Shown here one piece after another: positions 8,570 through 16,924 of a stretch of 64,000 bases of DNA. Each line of letters begins with the position of its first letter. Position 1 is the stretch's first letter. Source of the stretch: Pelobium manganitolerans (GTDB lineage Bacteria > Bacteroidota > Bacteroidia > Sphingobacteriales > Sphingobacteriaceae). The notes below the pieces were generated by a model. It worked only from the letters and a program-made list of their open reading frames with translations. It ran no database searches and was not told the origin of the DNA. Location: NCBI RefSeq assembly GCF_003609575.1, contig NZ_MBTA01000026.1:62001-126000 (forward strand), in the 5' to 3' direction. Position numbers and translations under genes: made by a program.

Positions 8570-9616
8570 ATGAGTTCTAAGAAGCTGATTTATGAATTGC
8601 TTTTAGTAGGAGACACCGGCAATGTTAAGCGCCACCAACCTGATAGCTTGCTCGAATTATTGCGTCGGCATTTGCCCGATACGGTTGATGCTACAGTTTT
8701 ATTTTTAGGAGATAATATTTATCCGCACGGTTTGCCTGCTCAAGGGGATAAACTAAGGCAAGATGCCGAGGCCGTGCTTAACGCTCATCATAAAGCTGTT
8801 GAGGATTTTAAGGGGCAGGTTGCTTTTATATCTGGCAATCATGATTGGAACAAAGGAAAACGCGATGGTTTAAGCTATGTATTACGACAAGAAGCTTACT
8901 TGAACAACTTATTTGGCAAGGAAGTTTATTTTCCGCCAAAGGCTTGCCCTGGTCCAAGTTTGGTTTTTAGCAACCCACATTTAGCGCTGATAGCGATTAA
9001 TACGCAGTGGTGGGTGCAAAAAGGAGAGAAGCCCACCGGTAAAAAAGACGGTTGTTTACAAGACTCGGAAGAAGCGTTTTTTGTACAGCTAAAGTCTTTA
9101 TTGCAAAAACATGCAAGCAAGCGACTTTTTGTATGTGGCCATTATCCTATTTACAGTTATTCTTTGCACGGCGGTAGCTATAAGTTAAAACACCATCTTT
9201 TTCCGCTCACTATTTATAAAAAAGGCGCTTACTTACCTATGCCTGTGGTGGGGTCGTTGCTGCCTTTGTACAGGAAATATTATGGTGCACGTGAAGATTT
9301 ATCGCATCCGCGCTTTAAACAGTTACGTAGAAGATTGAAGGCGATATTCCGCGAATTTCCCGGCTTAACTTACATCGCCGGTCACGAGCATAACTTGCAG
9401 TTTATTGAGAAGTACGAAAATAATTACGTGGTAAGCGGTGCAGGTTCTAAGGCCACTTATGTGGTGCGTAACGGGAAATACTCGCGATTTGCCGCCAAAG
9501 AAAAAGGCTTTTTTAAGATAAAAGTTTATGATGATTTAAGCGCGAAAGCGGAAGTTTTGGCTGTGGACGAGGAAAATGCCGATGGGCATTTACTTTTTGA
9601 TGGTTGGATGCGTTAA
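8570..9616 (+). CDS. Calcineurin-like metallophosphoesterase
   Basis: All blocks of the metallophosphoesterase fold are visible in order: LLVGDTGN (11-18), FLGDNIYPHG, ISGNHDW, a GHYPIYS histidine block and GHEHN near residue 270. These Asp, Asn and His residues bind the two catalytic metals. The 348 residues have no signal peptide, although homologues are sometimes exported; the substrate is unknown. The gene is divergent from the PorV-like gene. Its last 27 bases overlap the 3' end of the lipid kinase gene on the other strand, an unusual arrangement that leaves no room for a terminator. Confidence 0.85.
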   Translation: MSSKKLIYELLLVGDTGNVKRHQPDSLLELLRRHLPDTVDATVLFLGDNIYPHGLPAQGDKLRQDAEAVLNAHHKAVEDFKGQVAFISGNHDWNKGKRDGLSYVLRQEAYLNNLFGKEVYFPPKACPGPSLVFSNPHLALIAINTQWWVQKGEKPTGKKDGCLQDSEEAFFVQLKSLLQKHASKRLFVCGHYPIYSYSLHGGSYKLKHHLFPLTIYKKGAYLPMPVVGSLLPLYRKYYGAREDLSHPRFKQLRRRLKAIFREFPGLTYIAGHEHNLQFIEKYENNYVVSGAGSKATYVVRNGKYSRFAAKEKGFFKIKVYDDLSAKAEVLAVDEENADGHLLFDGWMR

Positions 9617-10492
9617 ATCAGGGTCAATTAATACTTTTAGCGCTTGGGGCATAATTTCCAATTCAATTTGCTTTACCTTTCCCATCGGTTCGCCATCATT
9701 CTGCAAATGCGTTTGCCGTTTACAAATAATGCTTGCGCGTTTACATTTGATAATTTTAAAATACTCTGAGTATTTCAATGTGTTTCTAAACATCTGAATA
9801 GCGATGTTGATTACATGGATTTTCGGGAAAGGCTTTACAATACATATTTCAAACCATCCATCGTTTAAAATACCATCTGGATTAATTACCGCGCTGGTGC
9901 CGTATTTAGTAGCATTGGCAAAGGTGAGCGAAACCGCACTGGTTTTTAGGACTTTGTTGTCGAAGTTTATCTCAAAGCGGTTGCGCTTCAATAAAAATAT
10001 TTCGGTAAAAAGATGTTTGGCATAAGTAATTAGTCCTCTATTTGGATCTAGCTCAAAACGGCGTACTATTTTTGCGTTTAGTCCTACGTCTGATAAATGA
10101 ACAGAAATCCTGCCGTTAACTTTTACCAAATCAATAGCTACGCTTTCGCCTCTTTCTATCAGATGCAGACATTCTGTTAAAGTGGGCGGAATCTGTAATT
10201 CTTTTGCCATGCCGTTAGCAGAACCAAAAGGAACAATCAACAATGAGATATCTTGGGAGTGGATGAGTGACGAAACTAGGTTAATTGTTCCATCGCCGCC
10301 CATAGCGCATACAATGTTCGGCTTAAAGTTGGCAATAAGTTTTTTTAGATCGCTTGTAGCATTTTCTTGGCATAAATAGATTTTAAATGGATAACCGTTT
10401 TTATGTGCATGTTCGCGAATGCTTGTTTCTGCTTCTACATCACTTTTACTGCCTGCTTTCTGATTTAAGACAAATAAAACGTTCGGTTTCAT
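9590..10492 (-). CDS. Diacylglycerol kinase family lipid kinase (YegS/DgkB type)
   Basis: The N-terminus MKPNVLFVLNQKAGS matches the nucleotide-binding start of DAGK-catalytic proteins. The diagnostic MGGDGTINLVSS and VPFGSANGMAKEL motifs follow at about 65-110. The C-terminal half is the beta-rich lipid-binding domain. Members phosphorylate diacylglycerol, sphingoid bases or related lipids in the cytoplasm; the substrate here is unknown. Sphingolipids are common in this group of bacteria, which makes a sphingoid or ceramide kinase a reasonable but untested alternative. The 3' end overlaps the convergent metallophosphoesterase gene by 27 bp. Confidence 0.85.
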   Translation of the reverse strand: MKPNVLFVLNQKAGSKSDVEAETSIREHAHKNGYPFKIYLCQENATSDLKKLIANFKPNIVCAMGGDGTINLVSSLIHSQDISLLIVPFGSANGMAKELQIPPTLTECLHLIERGESVAIDLVKVNGRISVHLSDVGLNAKIVRRFELDPNRGLITYAKHLFTEIFLLKRNRFEINFDNKVLKTSAVSLTFANATKYGTSAVINPDGILNDGWFEICIVKPFPKIHVINIAIQMFRNTLKYSEYFKIIKCKRASIICKRQTHLQNDGEPMGKVKQIELEIMPQALKVLIDPDLTHPTIKK

Positions 10493-10532
10493 AGTTAAAG
10501 AGCTGCAAAAGGTTAGTTCAGAAACAATTTCA

Positions 10533-10868
10533 TTAAAGCTGTTCTTTCAGGTCGATCATAAAAGCTTTAATTTTTTCTAAAGCTTCAACTACTTTTTGTT
10601 GCTCATCTACCTCGCGTTTGTTTTTCTTCATGTAATCTTTAGCGCCCTGTAAAGTGAAGCCTTTGTCTTTTATCAGGTTAAAAATTATTTTTAGGTTGCT
10701 AATGTCTTCCGGCCGAAACAGCCGGTTGCCTTTCGCATTTTTTTTTGGCTGCAGCACTTCAAATTCTTTTTCGTAAAAACGGATCATGGAAGTGTTTACA
10801 GCAAACATTTCGGCTACTTCGCCAATGCTGTAATAAGATTTTTGGATGTCTTTCTCTTTGTATGGCAT
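10533..10868 (-). CDS. MerR family transcriptional regulator
   Basis: The 111-residue protein has a MerR winged helix: YYSIGEVAEMFAVNTSMIRFYEKEF at 11-35 is the helix-turn-helix, followed by RLFRPEDISNLKIIFNLIKDKGFTLQGAK and a short C-terminal coiled-coil helix. No metal-binding cysteines and no effector domain are present, so the inducer is unknown. The start codon lies five bases downstream of the M23 peptidase stop on the same strand, suggesting an operon with that cell-wall enzyme. Such small stand-alone MerR proteins are conserved next to M23 peptidases in this phylum in my recollection. Confidence 0.85.
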   Translation of the reverse strand: MPYKEKDIQKSYYSIGEVAEMFAVNTSMIRFYEKEFEVLQPKKNAKGNRLFRPEDISNLKIIFNLIKDKGFTLQGAKDYMKKNKREVDEQQKVVEALEKIKAFMIDLKEQL

Positions 10869-10873
10869 GTCAA

Positions 10874-11839
10874 TTAATCTAATGATTGGTTATCGCGCGA
10901 AGCTACTTCTAACATGGTCACATATTCGGCCGGCGTTAAATCGTTAAAGAAGAAGTTGATAGGATTTATGGCTTTTCCGCCCTTATAAACTTCATAATGG
11001 CAATGTGGCCCGGTAGAGGCGCCAGTGTTGCCTACGTAGCCTATAATATCCCCACGTTTAACTCTTTCTCCTTTGCGCACTTTAAATTTGCTCATATGTG
11101 CATATTTAGTAACATATCCATAACCATGATTAATCATAATACGGTTGCCGTAACCGCGCTCAACACCGGCAGCTACAATATATCCATCGCCGGTTGCATA
11201 AATAGGAGTGCCAATTGGAGCGGCAAAATCTATCCCTGAGTGCATTTTCCTAATTTTATAAATCGGGTGCATACGGTAGCCAAAACCCGAGATAGAACGT
11301 AATCTTCGGCTGTTAATAGGTTGTATGGCCGGGATACTGGCCATCATTTTGCCTTTAGAGTTCACGGCTTTTGCCAGCTCGTCATAGGATTTTGATTGCA
11401 CGTACAGCTGTTTCGAGATGATATCTAGCTTTTTTGTGGTCTCAATCATCAACTTGCTGTAATTGTAATTTTCTAAGTTTTTGTATCGGTTTACACCCCC
11501 AAAACCAGCATTTCTTACTTCCAAGGGAATTGGCTCTGCTTCTAAAATAACGCGGTAAATATTATCATCACGTTCTTGCAGATCTTTCACCACCAAATCC
11601 ATCTGCTTCAGCCTGCTCTGTAAAATGTCATATTGTAAGCTTAAAGAGCTAATTTCTCTTTTTAACTGCTTCTCTTTCGGCGAGTCTAAGAAAGTGTACG
11701 CTAATGCAATGATGATAAATGAAAACACCAAAGCAGTGGAAACAAAGCCTAGGCCTTTTAGCATTTTAAGCCCCCAGCTTAACTTTACCTTTTCGTACTT
11801 AAGTGTCTGAGAGTTAAAATAATATTTGGTTTTTGCCAT
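10874..11839 (-). CDS. Membrane-anchored M23 family metallopeptidase
   Basis: The protein has a short cytoplasmic start, one membrane helix at about 31-51, a coiled coil at about 53-95 and a LytM/M23 domain at 180-295. The zinc ligands are visible: H200 and D204 in HSGID and H281 in HCHYE (with H279). M23 enzymes cut peptide cross-links in peptidoglycan, or act as inactive activators when ligands are missing; here they are intact, so endopeptidase activity is expected. The layout (TM, coiled coil, LytM) resembles envelope division and elongation peptidases. A TACATTTG -7-like element lies upstream at 11880-11887. The MerR gene follows within 5 bp. Confidence 0.9.
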   Translation of the reverse strand: MAKTKYYFNSQTLKYEKVKLSWGLKMLKGLGFVSTALVFSFIIIALAYTFLDSPKEKQLKREISSLSLQYDILQSRLKQMDLVVKDLQERDDNIYRVILEAEPIPLEVRNAGFGGVNRYKNLENYNYSKLMIETTKKLDIISKQLYVQSKSYDELAKAVNSKGKMMASIPAIQPINSRRLRSISGFGYRMHPIYKIRKMHSGIDFAAPIGTPIYATGDGYIVAAGVERGYGNRIMINHGYGYVTKYAHMSKFKVRKGERVKRGDIIGYVGNTGASTGPHCHYEVYKGGKAINPINFFFNDLTPAEYVTMLEVASRDNQSLD

Positions 11840-11879
11840 TTAGGTGGTTTTAAATTTTATAGCTGTCCAAAATGGACTG

Positions 11880-11887
11880 CAAATGTA
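11880..11887 (-). promoter_or_regulatory. Possible -7 element for the M23 peptidase gene
   Basis: On the minus strand the bases read TACATTTG, matching the Bacteroidota TAnnTTTG element about 41 bp upstream of the start codon. No good -33 TTTG is present at the expected distance. A GTCCA-aaa-TGGAC palindrome (11864-11876) lies just downstream, near the expected start of transcription. Confidence 0.35.
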
Positions 11888-11970
11888 AAAAAATAAAAAC
11901 GTAAGTTTTTGGGCTTTGATATAAGCCAACGGAAATATTGGCAAAAATTAGGTAGGCGCAGGTGTAAACA

Positions 11971-12000
11971 AAAAAGCACCGCCGTTTGGCAGTGCTTTTT
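11971..12000 (-). terminator. Rho-independent terminator of the small lipoprotein gene
   Basis: AAAAAGCACCGCC and GGCAGTGCTTTTT pair over 13 bp with one G-U and a 4-nt loop, with T-runs on both strands. It lies 18 bp after the stop codon of the lipoprotein gene. Confidence 0.8.
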
Positions 12001-12018
12001 CTTCAAGATTTTTTAATC

Positions 12019-12213
12019 TTATTGAGCAGCAGTAGTATCAACCGCTACAACAGAAGAATCGCCAGCAACTGTATCAACAGCAGCAGTATCAACTGTGATT
12101 GAATCTAATGAAGCTGAATCTGCAGTTTCTTCAGTAGCTTTGTTAGAGTTACAAGCAACAACTGATAAAGAGATTGCTAAAGCGAAAAATCCGAATTTGA
12201 ATAAGTTTTTCAT
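12019..12213 (-). CDS. Small acidic lipoprotein
   Basis: A 64-residue protein with a lipoprotein signal (MKNLFKFGFFALAISLSVVAC, lipid-bearing Cys at 21). The mature 44 residues consist almost only of Asp, Glu, Thr, Ser, Ala and Val, with a loosely repeated V-D-T/A-V-D-T pattern and no aromatic residues; it is probably disordered. It has its own strong terminator and a long leader, so it is a monocistronic gene, possibly well expressed. Similar small D/T-rich lipoproteins are common in this phylum and have no known function. I cannot assign a role. Confidence 0.75.
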   Translation of the reverse strand: MKNLFKFGFFALAISLSVVACNSNKATEETADSASLDSITVDTAAVDTVAGDSSVVAVDTTAAQ

Positions 12214-12421
12214 GTTAATTTCTTCTTTTATTTTGTGATTAATTTACCCTTAATACCCAAACGAAAGAAAGGTAACCCGGTAAGCTCGAAAAAAATTAAT
12301 TTTTTTTGACAGAACAGCTTTGCTAATTATAAATAGCTTTAAATCAGCTTTAACGGACAATGAAAAAAATATTTTTTTTTACCGATTAAGGGTTACAATT
12401 TAGCAAAAAGAGTATTAAACA

Positions 12422-12991
12422 GTGAGCAGAAAGATAAATCATTCAATACCAACAGATAGTGAAATTATTTTAGGAATACTGAATAATTCATCATCAACGC
12501 TTCAATATCTTTATAAGGCTTATTACCCGATGATTTTGCAACTCATCATCAATAATAACGGTAGCGAGCATGATGCGAAAGATATTTATCAAGAAAGTAT
12601 CATTATACTGCATGATAAAATAAAAAGCGGCGATTTTGAACTCACCAGCAAGCTTAAAACTTTTTTATATTCTGTTTGTAGAAGGCTGTGGTTAAAGAAA
12701 CTGAGCCATAAAAGCAGGTTTAATGCAGATATAAATGATTATGAAGATCATTTTGAAGTAGAATCTGATTTGGTGGCGCACGAAGAACGAGACCAACAGT
12801 TTACGATGATGAACAGTGCGCTGGAGCAGTTGGGCGAGCCCTGTAAAACAATAATTGAGGATTTTTATATCCACAATAAATCAATGCAGGATATTTCGGA
12901 GAAATTTGGTTACACCAATGCCGATAATGCTAAAACGCAGAAGTACAAATGCTTGCAAAGGTTAAAGAAGCTATTTTTTAACCCCAAATAA
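12422..12991 (+). CDS. ECF-type RNA polymerase sigma factor
   Basis: The GTG at 12422 begins a 189-residue protein with the sigma-70 region 2 pattern (LQYLYKAYYPMILQLII, DAKDIYQESIIILHDKI) at about 27-72 and a region 4 helix-turn-helix (YIHNKSMQDISEKFGYTNADNAKTQKYKCLQRLKK) at the C-terminus. It lacks regions 1.1 and 3, as ECF sigmas do. The next gene, 54 bp downstream, encodes a membrane protein whose cytoplasmic N-terminus is in the place of an anti-sigma factor and whose periplasmic part is a protease. The pair is likely one signalling unit, responding to something sensed at the envelope. Confidence 0.88.
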   Translation: MSRKINHSIPTDSEIILGILNNSSSTLQYLYKAYYPMILQLIINNNGSEHDAKDIYQESIIILHDKIKSGDFELTSKLKTFLYSVCRRLWLKKLSHKSRFNADINDYEDHFEVESDLVAHEERDQQFTMMNSALEQLGEPCKTIIEDFYIHNKSMQDISEKFGYTNADNAKTQKYKCLQRLKKLFFNPK

Positions 12992-13045
12992 TATTTAAAG
13001 TTGCTTTTGTTTTAGGAGCAATTTTTTACCGTTAATAAAGTAGAA

Positions 13046-14134
13046 ATGAAGAGTGAAATTGACTTGATCAAAAGAATAGAAGCTTACTACTATCACGAAA
13101 TGAATGATGTAGAGATAGCCGAATTTGAAAATGAGCGCCGCGCTGATGCCTCCTTTGATCATAAGGTTGTAGCGCACCTTGATTTTCTGAAAACATTAAA
13201 AGCTTATGGGGATGTAAAAAACCTGCGTACAGCGATGAATGAGATTCACGATACGCTGGATGTGGAAGCTTTGGTAAATGAATACCGGGAGCAACCTACC
13301 TTATTACGCGTGCTTTGGAATAAATACCGCAAAAATTTGGCAGTGGCGGCAACCATTGCTGTTTTTACTACTTTAGTTACCCTGTTTTTTACAGGGCAGT
13401 TTGATGCCAATGAACACGGCTCTAACTACAGCGAATTAAAGCGCGATATGGAGAATATTAAGCGTTCGCAAACAGCACTGATTAGAAACATCAACAGCAA
13501 ACCAACGCGAGACATTAGCCAATACAGCGGTACGGGTTTCGCGCTCTCTGCCGACGGTTATTTGGTGACCAACTACCATGTGATAAAAGGGGCAGATTCT
13601 GTTTATGTGCAAAACAATAAAGGCGAATCTTTCCGCGTACAAACCTTATACATAGATCCCGAGTTTGACATAGCGGTATTGCAAATTAAGGACAGCACTT
13701 TTAAAAGTTTGGCAAGTGTCCCCTACACCTTCAAAAAATCTAATTCTGATTTGGGCGAAGATGTTTATACCATCGGTTACCCTAAAGATGACGTGGTTTA
13801 CGGAAAAGGCTATTTAAGCTCATCAACAGGTTTCGGTGGAGATTCTATCGCTTATCAAATCTCTATACCGGTAAACCCGGGAAACTCTGGTGGCCCTTTA
13901 ATGGATAGCAAAGGAAACGTGATAGGTATTGTAAGCGGCAAACAAACCCAGGCAGACGGCGCAGCATTTGCGGTAAAATCCGATTTTCTATTGCGGGCTG
14001 TGAGTAACATCCCACAGGACTCTTTAAAACAAAAAATTGTAATTAATAAAAAGAACAGCTTAGCTGGTTTAAATAGAACGCAACAAATCAAAAAAATGCA
14101 GGATTACATTTTTATGGTGAAGGTGTATAACTAG
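13046..14134 (+). CDS. Membrane-anchored trypsin-like serine protease with anti-sigma-like N-terminus
   Basis: The 362 residues divide into a cytoplasmic acidic/helical part (1-95, beginning MKSEIDLIKRIEAYYYHEMN and containing FENERRADASFDHKV, as in anti-sigma cytoplasmic domains), one membrane helix at about 97-117, and a periplasmic S1C/HtrA-like protease domain from about 160. The catalytic triad is complete: H178 (TNYHVI), D208 (EFDIAVL) and S281 (PGNSGGPL). There is no PDZ domain; a short tail follows the protease. The sigma gene lies just upstream. I infer that the protein both holds the sigma factor and reads out envelope stress, or that the protease processes a partner; neither is proven. 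Confidence 0.82.
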   Translation: MKSEIDLIKRIEAYYYHEMNDVEIAEFENERRADASFDHKVVAHLDFLKTLKAYGDVKNLRTAMNEIHDTLDVEALVNEYREQPTLLRVLWNKYRKNLAVAATIAVFTTLVTLFFTGQFDANEHGSNYSELKRDMENIKRSQTALIRNINSKPTRDISQYSGTGFALSADGYLVTNYHVIKGADSVYVQNNKGESFRVQTLYIDPEFDIAVLQIKDSTFKSLASVPYTFKKSNSDLGEDVYTIGYPKDDVVYGKGYLSSSTGFGGDSIAYQISIPVNPGNSGGPLMDSKGNVIGIVSGKQTQADGAAFAVKSDFLLRAVSNIPQDSLKQKIVINKKNSLAGLNRTQQIKKMQDYIFMVKVYN

Positions 14135-14156
14135 CATTTAGCTTTCCTGATAAAGC

Positions 14157-14187
14157 AAAGCTTTGGTTTTTCGCCAGAGCTTTTTTT
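14157..14187 (+). terminator. Terminator after the sigma/protease operon
   Basis: AAAGCTTTGG (14157-14166) pairs with CCAGAGCTTT (14174-14183) apart from one G-U, and a run of T follows. It begins 23 bp after the protease stop codon. Confidence 0.7.
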
Positions 14188-14326
14188 ATGTCTAAATCTT
14201 TGATAAAGGCCAAATACAGCACCTTATAATGCTTTTTAGCGCCATAGAATTAGCGTTATTTTGCATGTAGATATTATCAGTTATTATATCCTTAGCTGAA
14301 TGATGCTATTAGATCGCCTTAAATAA

Positions 14327-14524
14327 TTAACGCTTATTTAAAGGCGCCAGTAAGGCGTAAAAAATCCAAGCAAACCAAGAGATAAAAATAACAGCTAAAA
14401 TCCATGCTGCTTTTTCTGCCCCGCTTGTTCTGTTAGATAATGCAATAATAATTATCGGCAACAGCCAGCAAAAAGTTACGATGGCTAATATGGTTAGAAT
14501 GCTCATTCCTACAATTAGTTCCAT
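14327..14524 (-). CDS. Small two-helix membrane protein, PLDc_N-like
   Basis: The 65 residues form two membrane helices (about 5-28 and 38-58) joined by a short polar loop with SNRTSGAEKAAWILAV. The aromatic, turn-containing second helix ending in FYALLAP resembles the PLDc_N domain found alone in many small bacterial proteins, and also the T4-type superinfection-immunity family; the sequence is too short to choose. It is monocistronic, lying between the protease gene and sppA. No function can be given. Confidence 0.6.
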   Translation of the reverse strand: MELIVGMSILTILAIVTFCWLLPIIIIALSNRTSGAEKAAWILAVIFISWFAWIFYALLAPLNKR

Positions 14525-14594
14525 AATTTTTTAATAAAGGTTATCTAATTTATGCAAGTAAACTCAACAAAAAAGACCGTTCTGGTCTTTAAAT

Positions 14595-16355
14595 TTATTG
14601 GATGTCAATTATATAGGGCATCCTAGCTTGTAAGCCGCTCATTTGTGTGGCCTGCTTTATCTTTTGATAAACAGGATAGGTTTCGCCTAGTTCTTGTTTA
14701 ACAAAATAGGCTTTAATCTTATCTTCAGAACTACCTAATAAGCCCATTAATCCGTCTTTGATTTCCGGATAATTGACAATACGGTATTCTTTAAGCTTAG
14801 CTTTGCGTGCGGCAGAAGCGATGGCATCATCTATATGCCCTAATTTATCAACTAATTTAAGTTTCAAAGCCTGCTCGCCGGTCCATACTCTGCCTTGTCC
14901 AATGCTGTCTACATAGCTTTGCGTAAGCTTTCTGCCCTCGGCCACGCGTTTGGTAAAGTCGTTATAAGTGCGGTTAACCTCGTGTTGGAATATCTGTTTT
15001 TCGGCTGCACTTAAAGGCCTGCCGATATTGCCTAAGTCTGCAAACTGTCCGGTTTTCACCCCATCAAAAGTTACGCCTAGCTTGTTGTTGAAAAAGCCCT
15101 GCATATTTGGGATAATGGCAAACACGCCGATAGAGCCCGTAATGGTGTTTGGTTCGGCATAAATTTCGTTTGCAGCACAGGCTATATAATAACCTCCAGA
15201 AGCCGCATAATCGCCCATGGAAACCACCACAGGTTTTACTTTTTTGGTTAATACCACTTCGCGCCAGATAACGTCTGATGCTAAAGCACTGCCGCCGGGG
15301 CTGTTAACGCGCAAAACAACCGCTTTAATTTTATCGTTGGTGCGTGCTTTACGGATGGCTTTAGAAATTCCCTCAGAACCGATAGAATTTTCATCTCCTT
15401 CGCCTCCGCCAATATCGCCATTGGCGTAAATAACAGCAATACGGTCTGATGATGGACCTTTTTCTTCAATTGTTTTGGCATAATCGCTTACGCTAACCGT
15501 ATTTAAGTTCTTCTTTTTATCGATGCCTGTTTTAGCTTTAAGCTCGTCTAAAATTTCATCTTTATATTTTAGGGCATCCACTAATTTATATTTTACTGCA
15601 TCTTCCGGCGCTCTTGACTTTAAACCGTTGGCAATAGAAATCACAGAATCTTGAGCAATATGCCGGCTAGCGGCAATGTTTGCGGTAAGATGCTGGTAAA
15701 GCGAAGATAGTAAGGCATTGGTTTGTAGTCGATTGGCATCGCTCATTTTATCTAATACAAAAGGTTCTACCGCACTTTTAAAGGTGCCTACTTTAATAAT
15801 TTGTGCCTCAATATTTAATTTTTCCAAGGTGCCTTTAAAAAACATATTTTGTGCGCTTAAGCCTTTAAGTTCTAAAATACCTTGCGGATTTAAGTAAATT
15901 TTGCTGGCAGCAGAAGCAATGTAATAAGCGCCTTGCGAATAAATTTCGCTGTAAGCAATAACAAATTTCCCTGATTTTTTAAAATCGAGCAAAGCATTCC
16001 TGATCTCTTCTGCAGTAGCAAACCCGGTAGTCAAATAGCTTACATCTAAATAAATACCTTTTATGTTGCTGTCGTCTTTTGCGTATTTTATGCTTTTTAA
16101 AATATCATTTAAACCTAACTTTTTTTCAGACACAAACGGGCCCACGTTTAAATCATCTAAAGGGCTTGATGATGAGCGTTCTGTAATGGGCAAATTGAGG
16201 TTCAAATGTAGGATAGAGTTAGCTTTTACTTCCACTTTTTCTTTGGAACTACCCACAATGGCAGCCAAACTCGCAATAAAAATGACAAATATTAGTATGC
16301 CCGATATGAATACACCGAGCATGGAGGCGAAAACAAATTTGAAGAATTGTTTCAT
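14595..16355 (-). CDS. sppA: Signal peptide peptidase SppA, 67K type
   Basis: The 586-residue protein has an N-terminal membrane anchor (about 10-34) and two tandem S49 domains, as in the long SppA of E. coli. The catalytic dyad is present: Lys193 in GTFKSAVEPF and Ser386 in YAASGGYY; a second degenerate SPGGS block is at 352-356. SppA digests cleaved signal peptides in the inner membrane and works as a bowl-shaped tetramer (family knowledge). A TATATTTG -7-like element on the minus strand (16387-16394) is 31 bp upstream of the start. It is divergent from folK. Confidence 0.93.
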   Translation of the reverse strand: MKQFFKFVFASMLGVFISGILIFVIFIASLAAIVGSSKEKVEVKANSILHLNLNLPITERSSSSPLDDLNVGPFVSEKKLGLNDILKSIKYAKDDSNIKGIYLDVSYLTTGFATAEEIRNALLDFKKSGKFVIAYSEIYSQGAYYIASAASKIYLNPQGILELKGLSAQNMFFKGTLEKLNIEAQIIKVGTFKSAVEPFVLDKMSDANRLQTNALLSSLYQHLTANIAASRHIAQDSVISIANGLKSRAPEDAVKYKLVDALKYKDEILDELKAKTGIDKKKNLNTVSVSDYAKTIEEKGPSSDRIAVIYANGDIGGGEGDENSIGSEGISKAIRKARTNDKIKAVVLRVNSPGGSALASDVIWREVVLTKKVKPVVVSMGDYAASGGYYIACAANEIYAEPNTITGSIGVFAIIPNMQGFFNNKLGVTFDGVKTGQFADLGNIGRPLSAAEKQIFQHEVNRTYNDFTKRVAEGRKLTQSYVDSIGQGRVWTGEQALKLKLVDKLGHIDDAIASAARKAKLKEYRIVNYPEIKDGLMGLLGSSEDKIKAYFVKQELGETYPVYQKIKQATQMSGLQARMPYIIDIQ

Positions 16356-16386
16356 TTTAGTGATTTGGAATTAAAATGTTATTTTG

Positions 16387-16394
16387 CAAATATA
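16387..16394 (-). promoter_or_regulatory. Possible -7 element for sppA
   Basis: The minus strand reads TATATTTG, a full match to TAnnTTTG, 31 bp upstream of the sppA start. The -33 TTTG is not seen at the usual spacing, so the call is tentative. Confidence 0.4.
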
Positions 16395-16432
16395 ATTTAT
16401 AGATAGGCATTTGCTGTATTTGTTACAAATTA

Positions 16433-16924
16433 ATGAAACGTGTTTTTTTAGGCTTAGGAAGCAATGTTGGCGATAAAATGGCCTATTTGCAAAAGGCTTT
16501 GGCGTTAGTAGCTGAGCGGGTAGGAGCAATTGAGAAAGTTTCTTCTTTTTATGCTACAAAAGCTTGGGGCAAAACTAACGAGGACGATTTTTATAATGCA
16601 GCGGTTGAGATGCAGACAAATTTAACGGCGTTTGAAGTTTTAAAAACAGTTCAGAAAATTGAAACCGAATTGGACCGAGTGCGTAAAGAGAAATGGGGGG
16701 CGCGCACTGTGGATATTGATGTGCTATTTTATGAAAGCGATGTAATTGCTACTGAAGAACTCAAAGTACCTCATCCTTTTATTACAGACCGGAGGTTTGT
16801 ACTGGTTCCTTTGGCAGAGATAGCAGAACAATTAATTCATCCGATAAAGAAAAAAAGCGTACAAAAACTGTTGGAACAATGCACAGACAACCTATCTGTT
16901 GAAAAAATAACACAAACAAACTGA
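16433..16924 (+). CDS. folK: 2-amino-4-hydroxy-6-hydroxymethyldihydropteridine diphosphokinase
   Basis: HPPK signatures are clear: FLGLGSNVGDKMAYLQKAL at 4-22, RKEKWGARTVDIDVLFY at about 83-99, with the two metal-binding Asp residues in DIDVLF, and LKVPHPF. The enzyme transfers pyrophosphate from ATP to the pterin in folate synthesis. The 163-residue size is standard and no FolB or FolP domain is fused. Its stop codon overlaps the start of the Hpt gene by one base (TGATG), so the two are translationally coupled, although their functions look unrelated. folB lies about 6 kb away. Confidence 0.95.
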   Translation: MKRVFLGLGSNVGDKMAYLQKALALVAERVGAIEKVSSFYATKAWGKTNEDDFYNAAVEMQTNLTAFEVLKTVQKIETELDRVRKEKWGARTVDIDVLFYESDVIATEELKVPHPFITDRRFVLVPLAEIAEQLIHPIKKKSVQKLLEQCTDNLSVEKITQTN

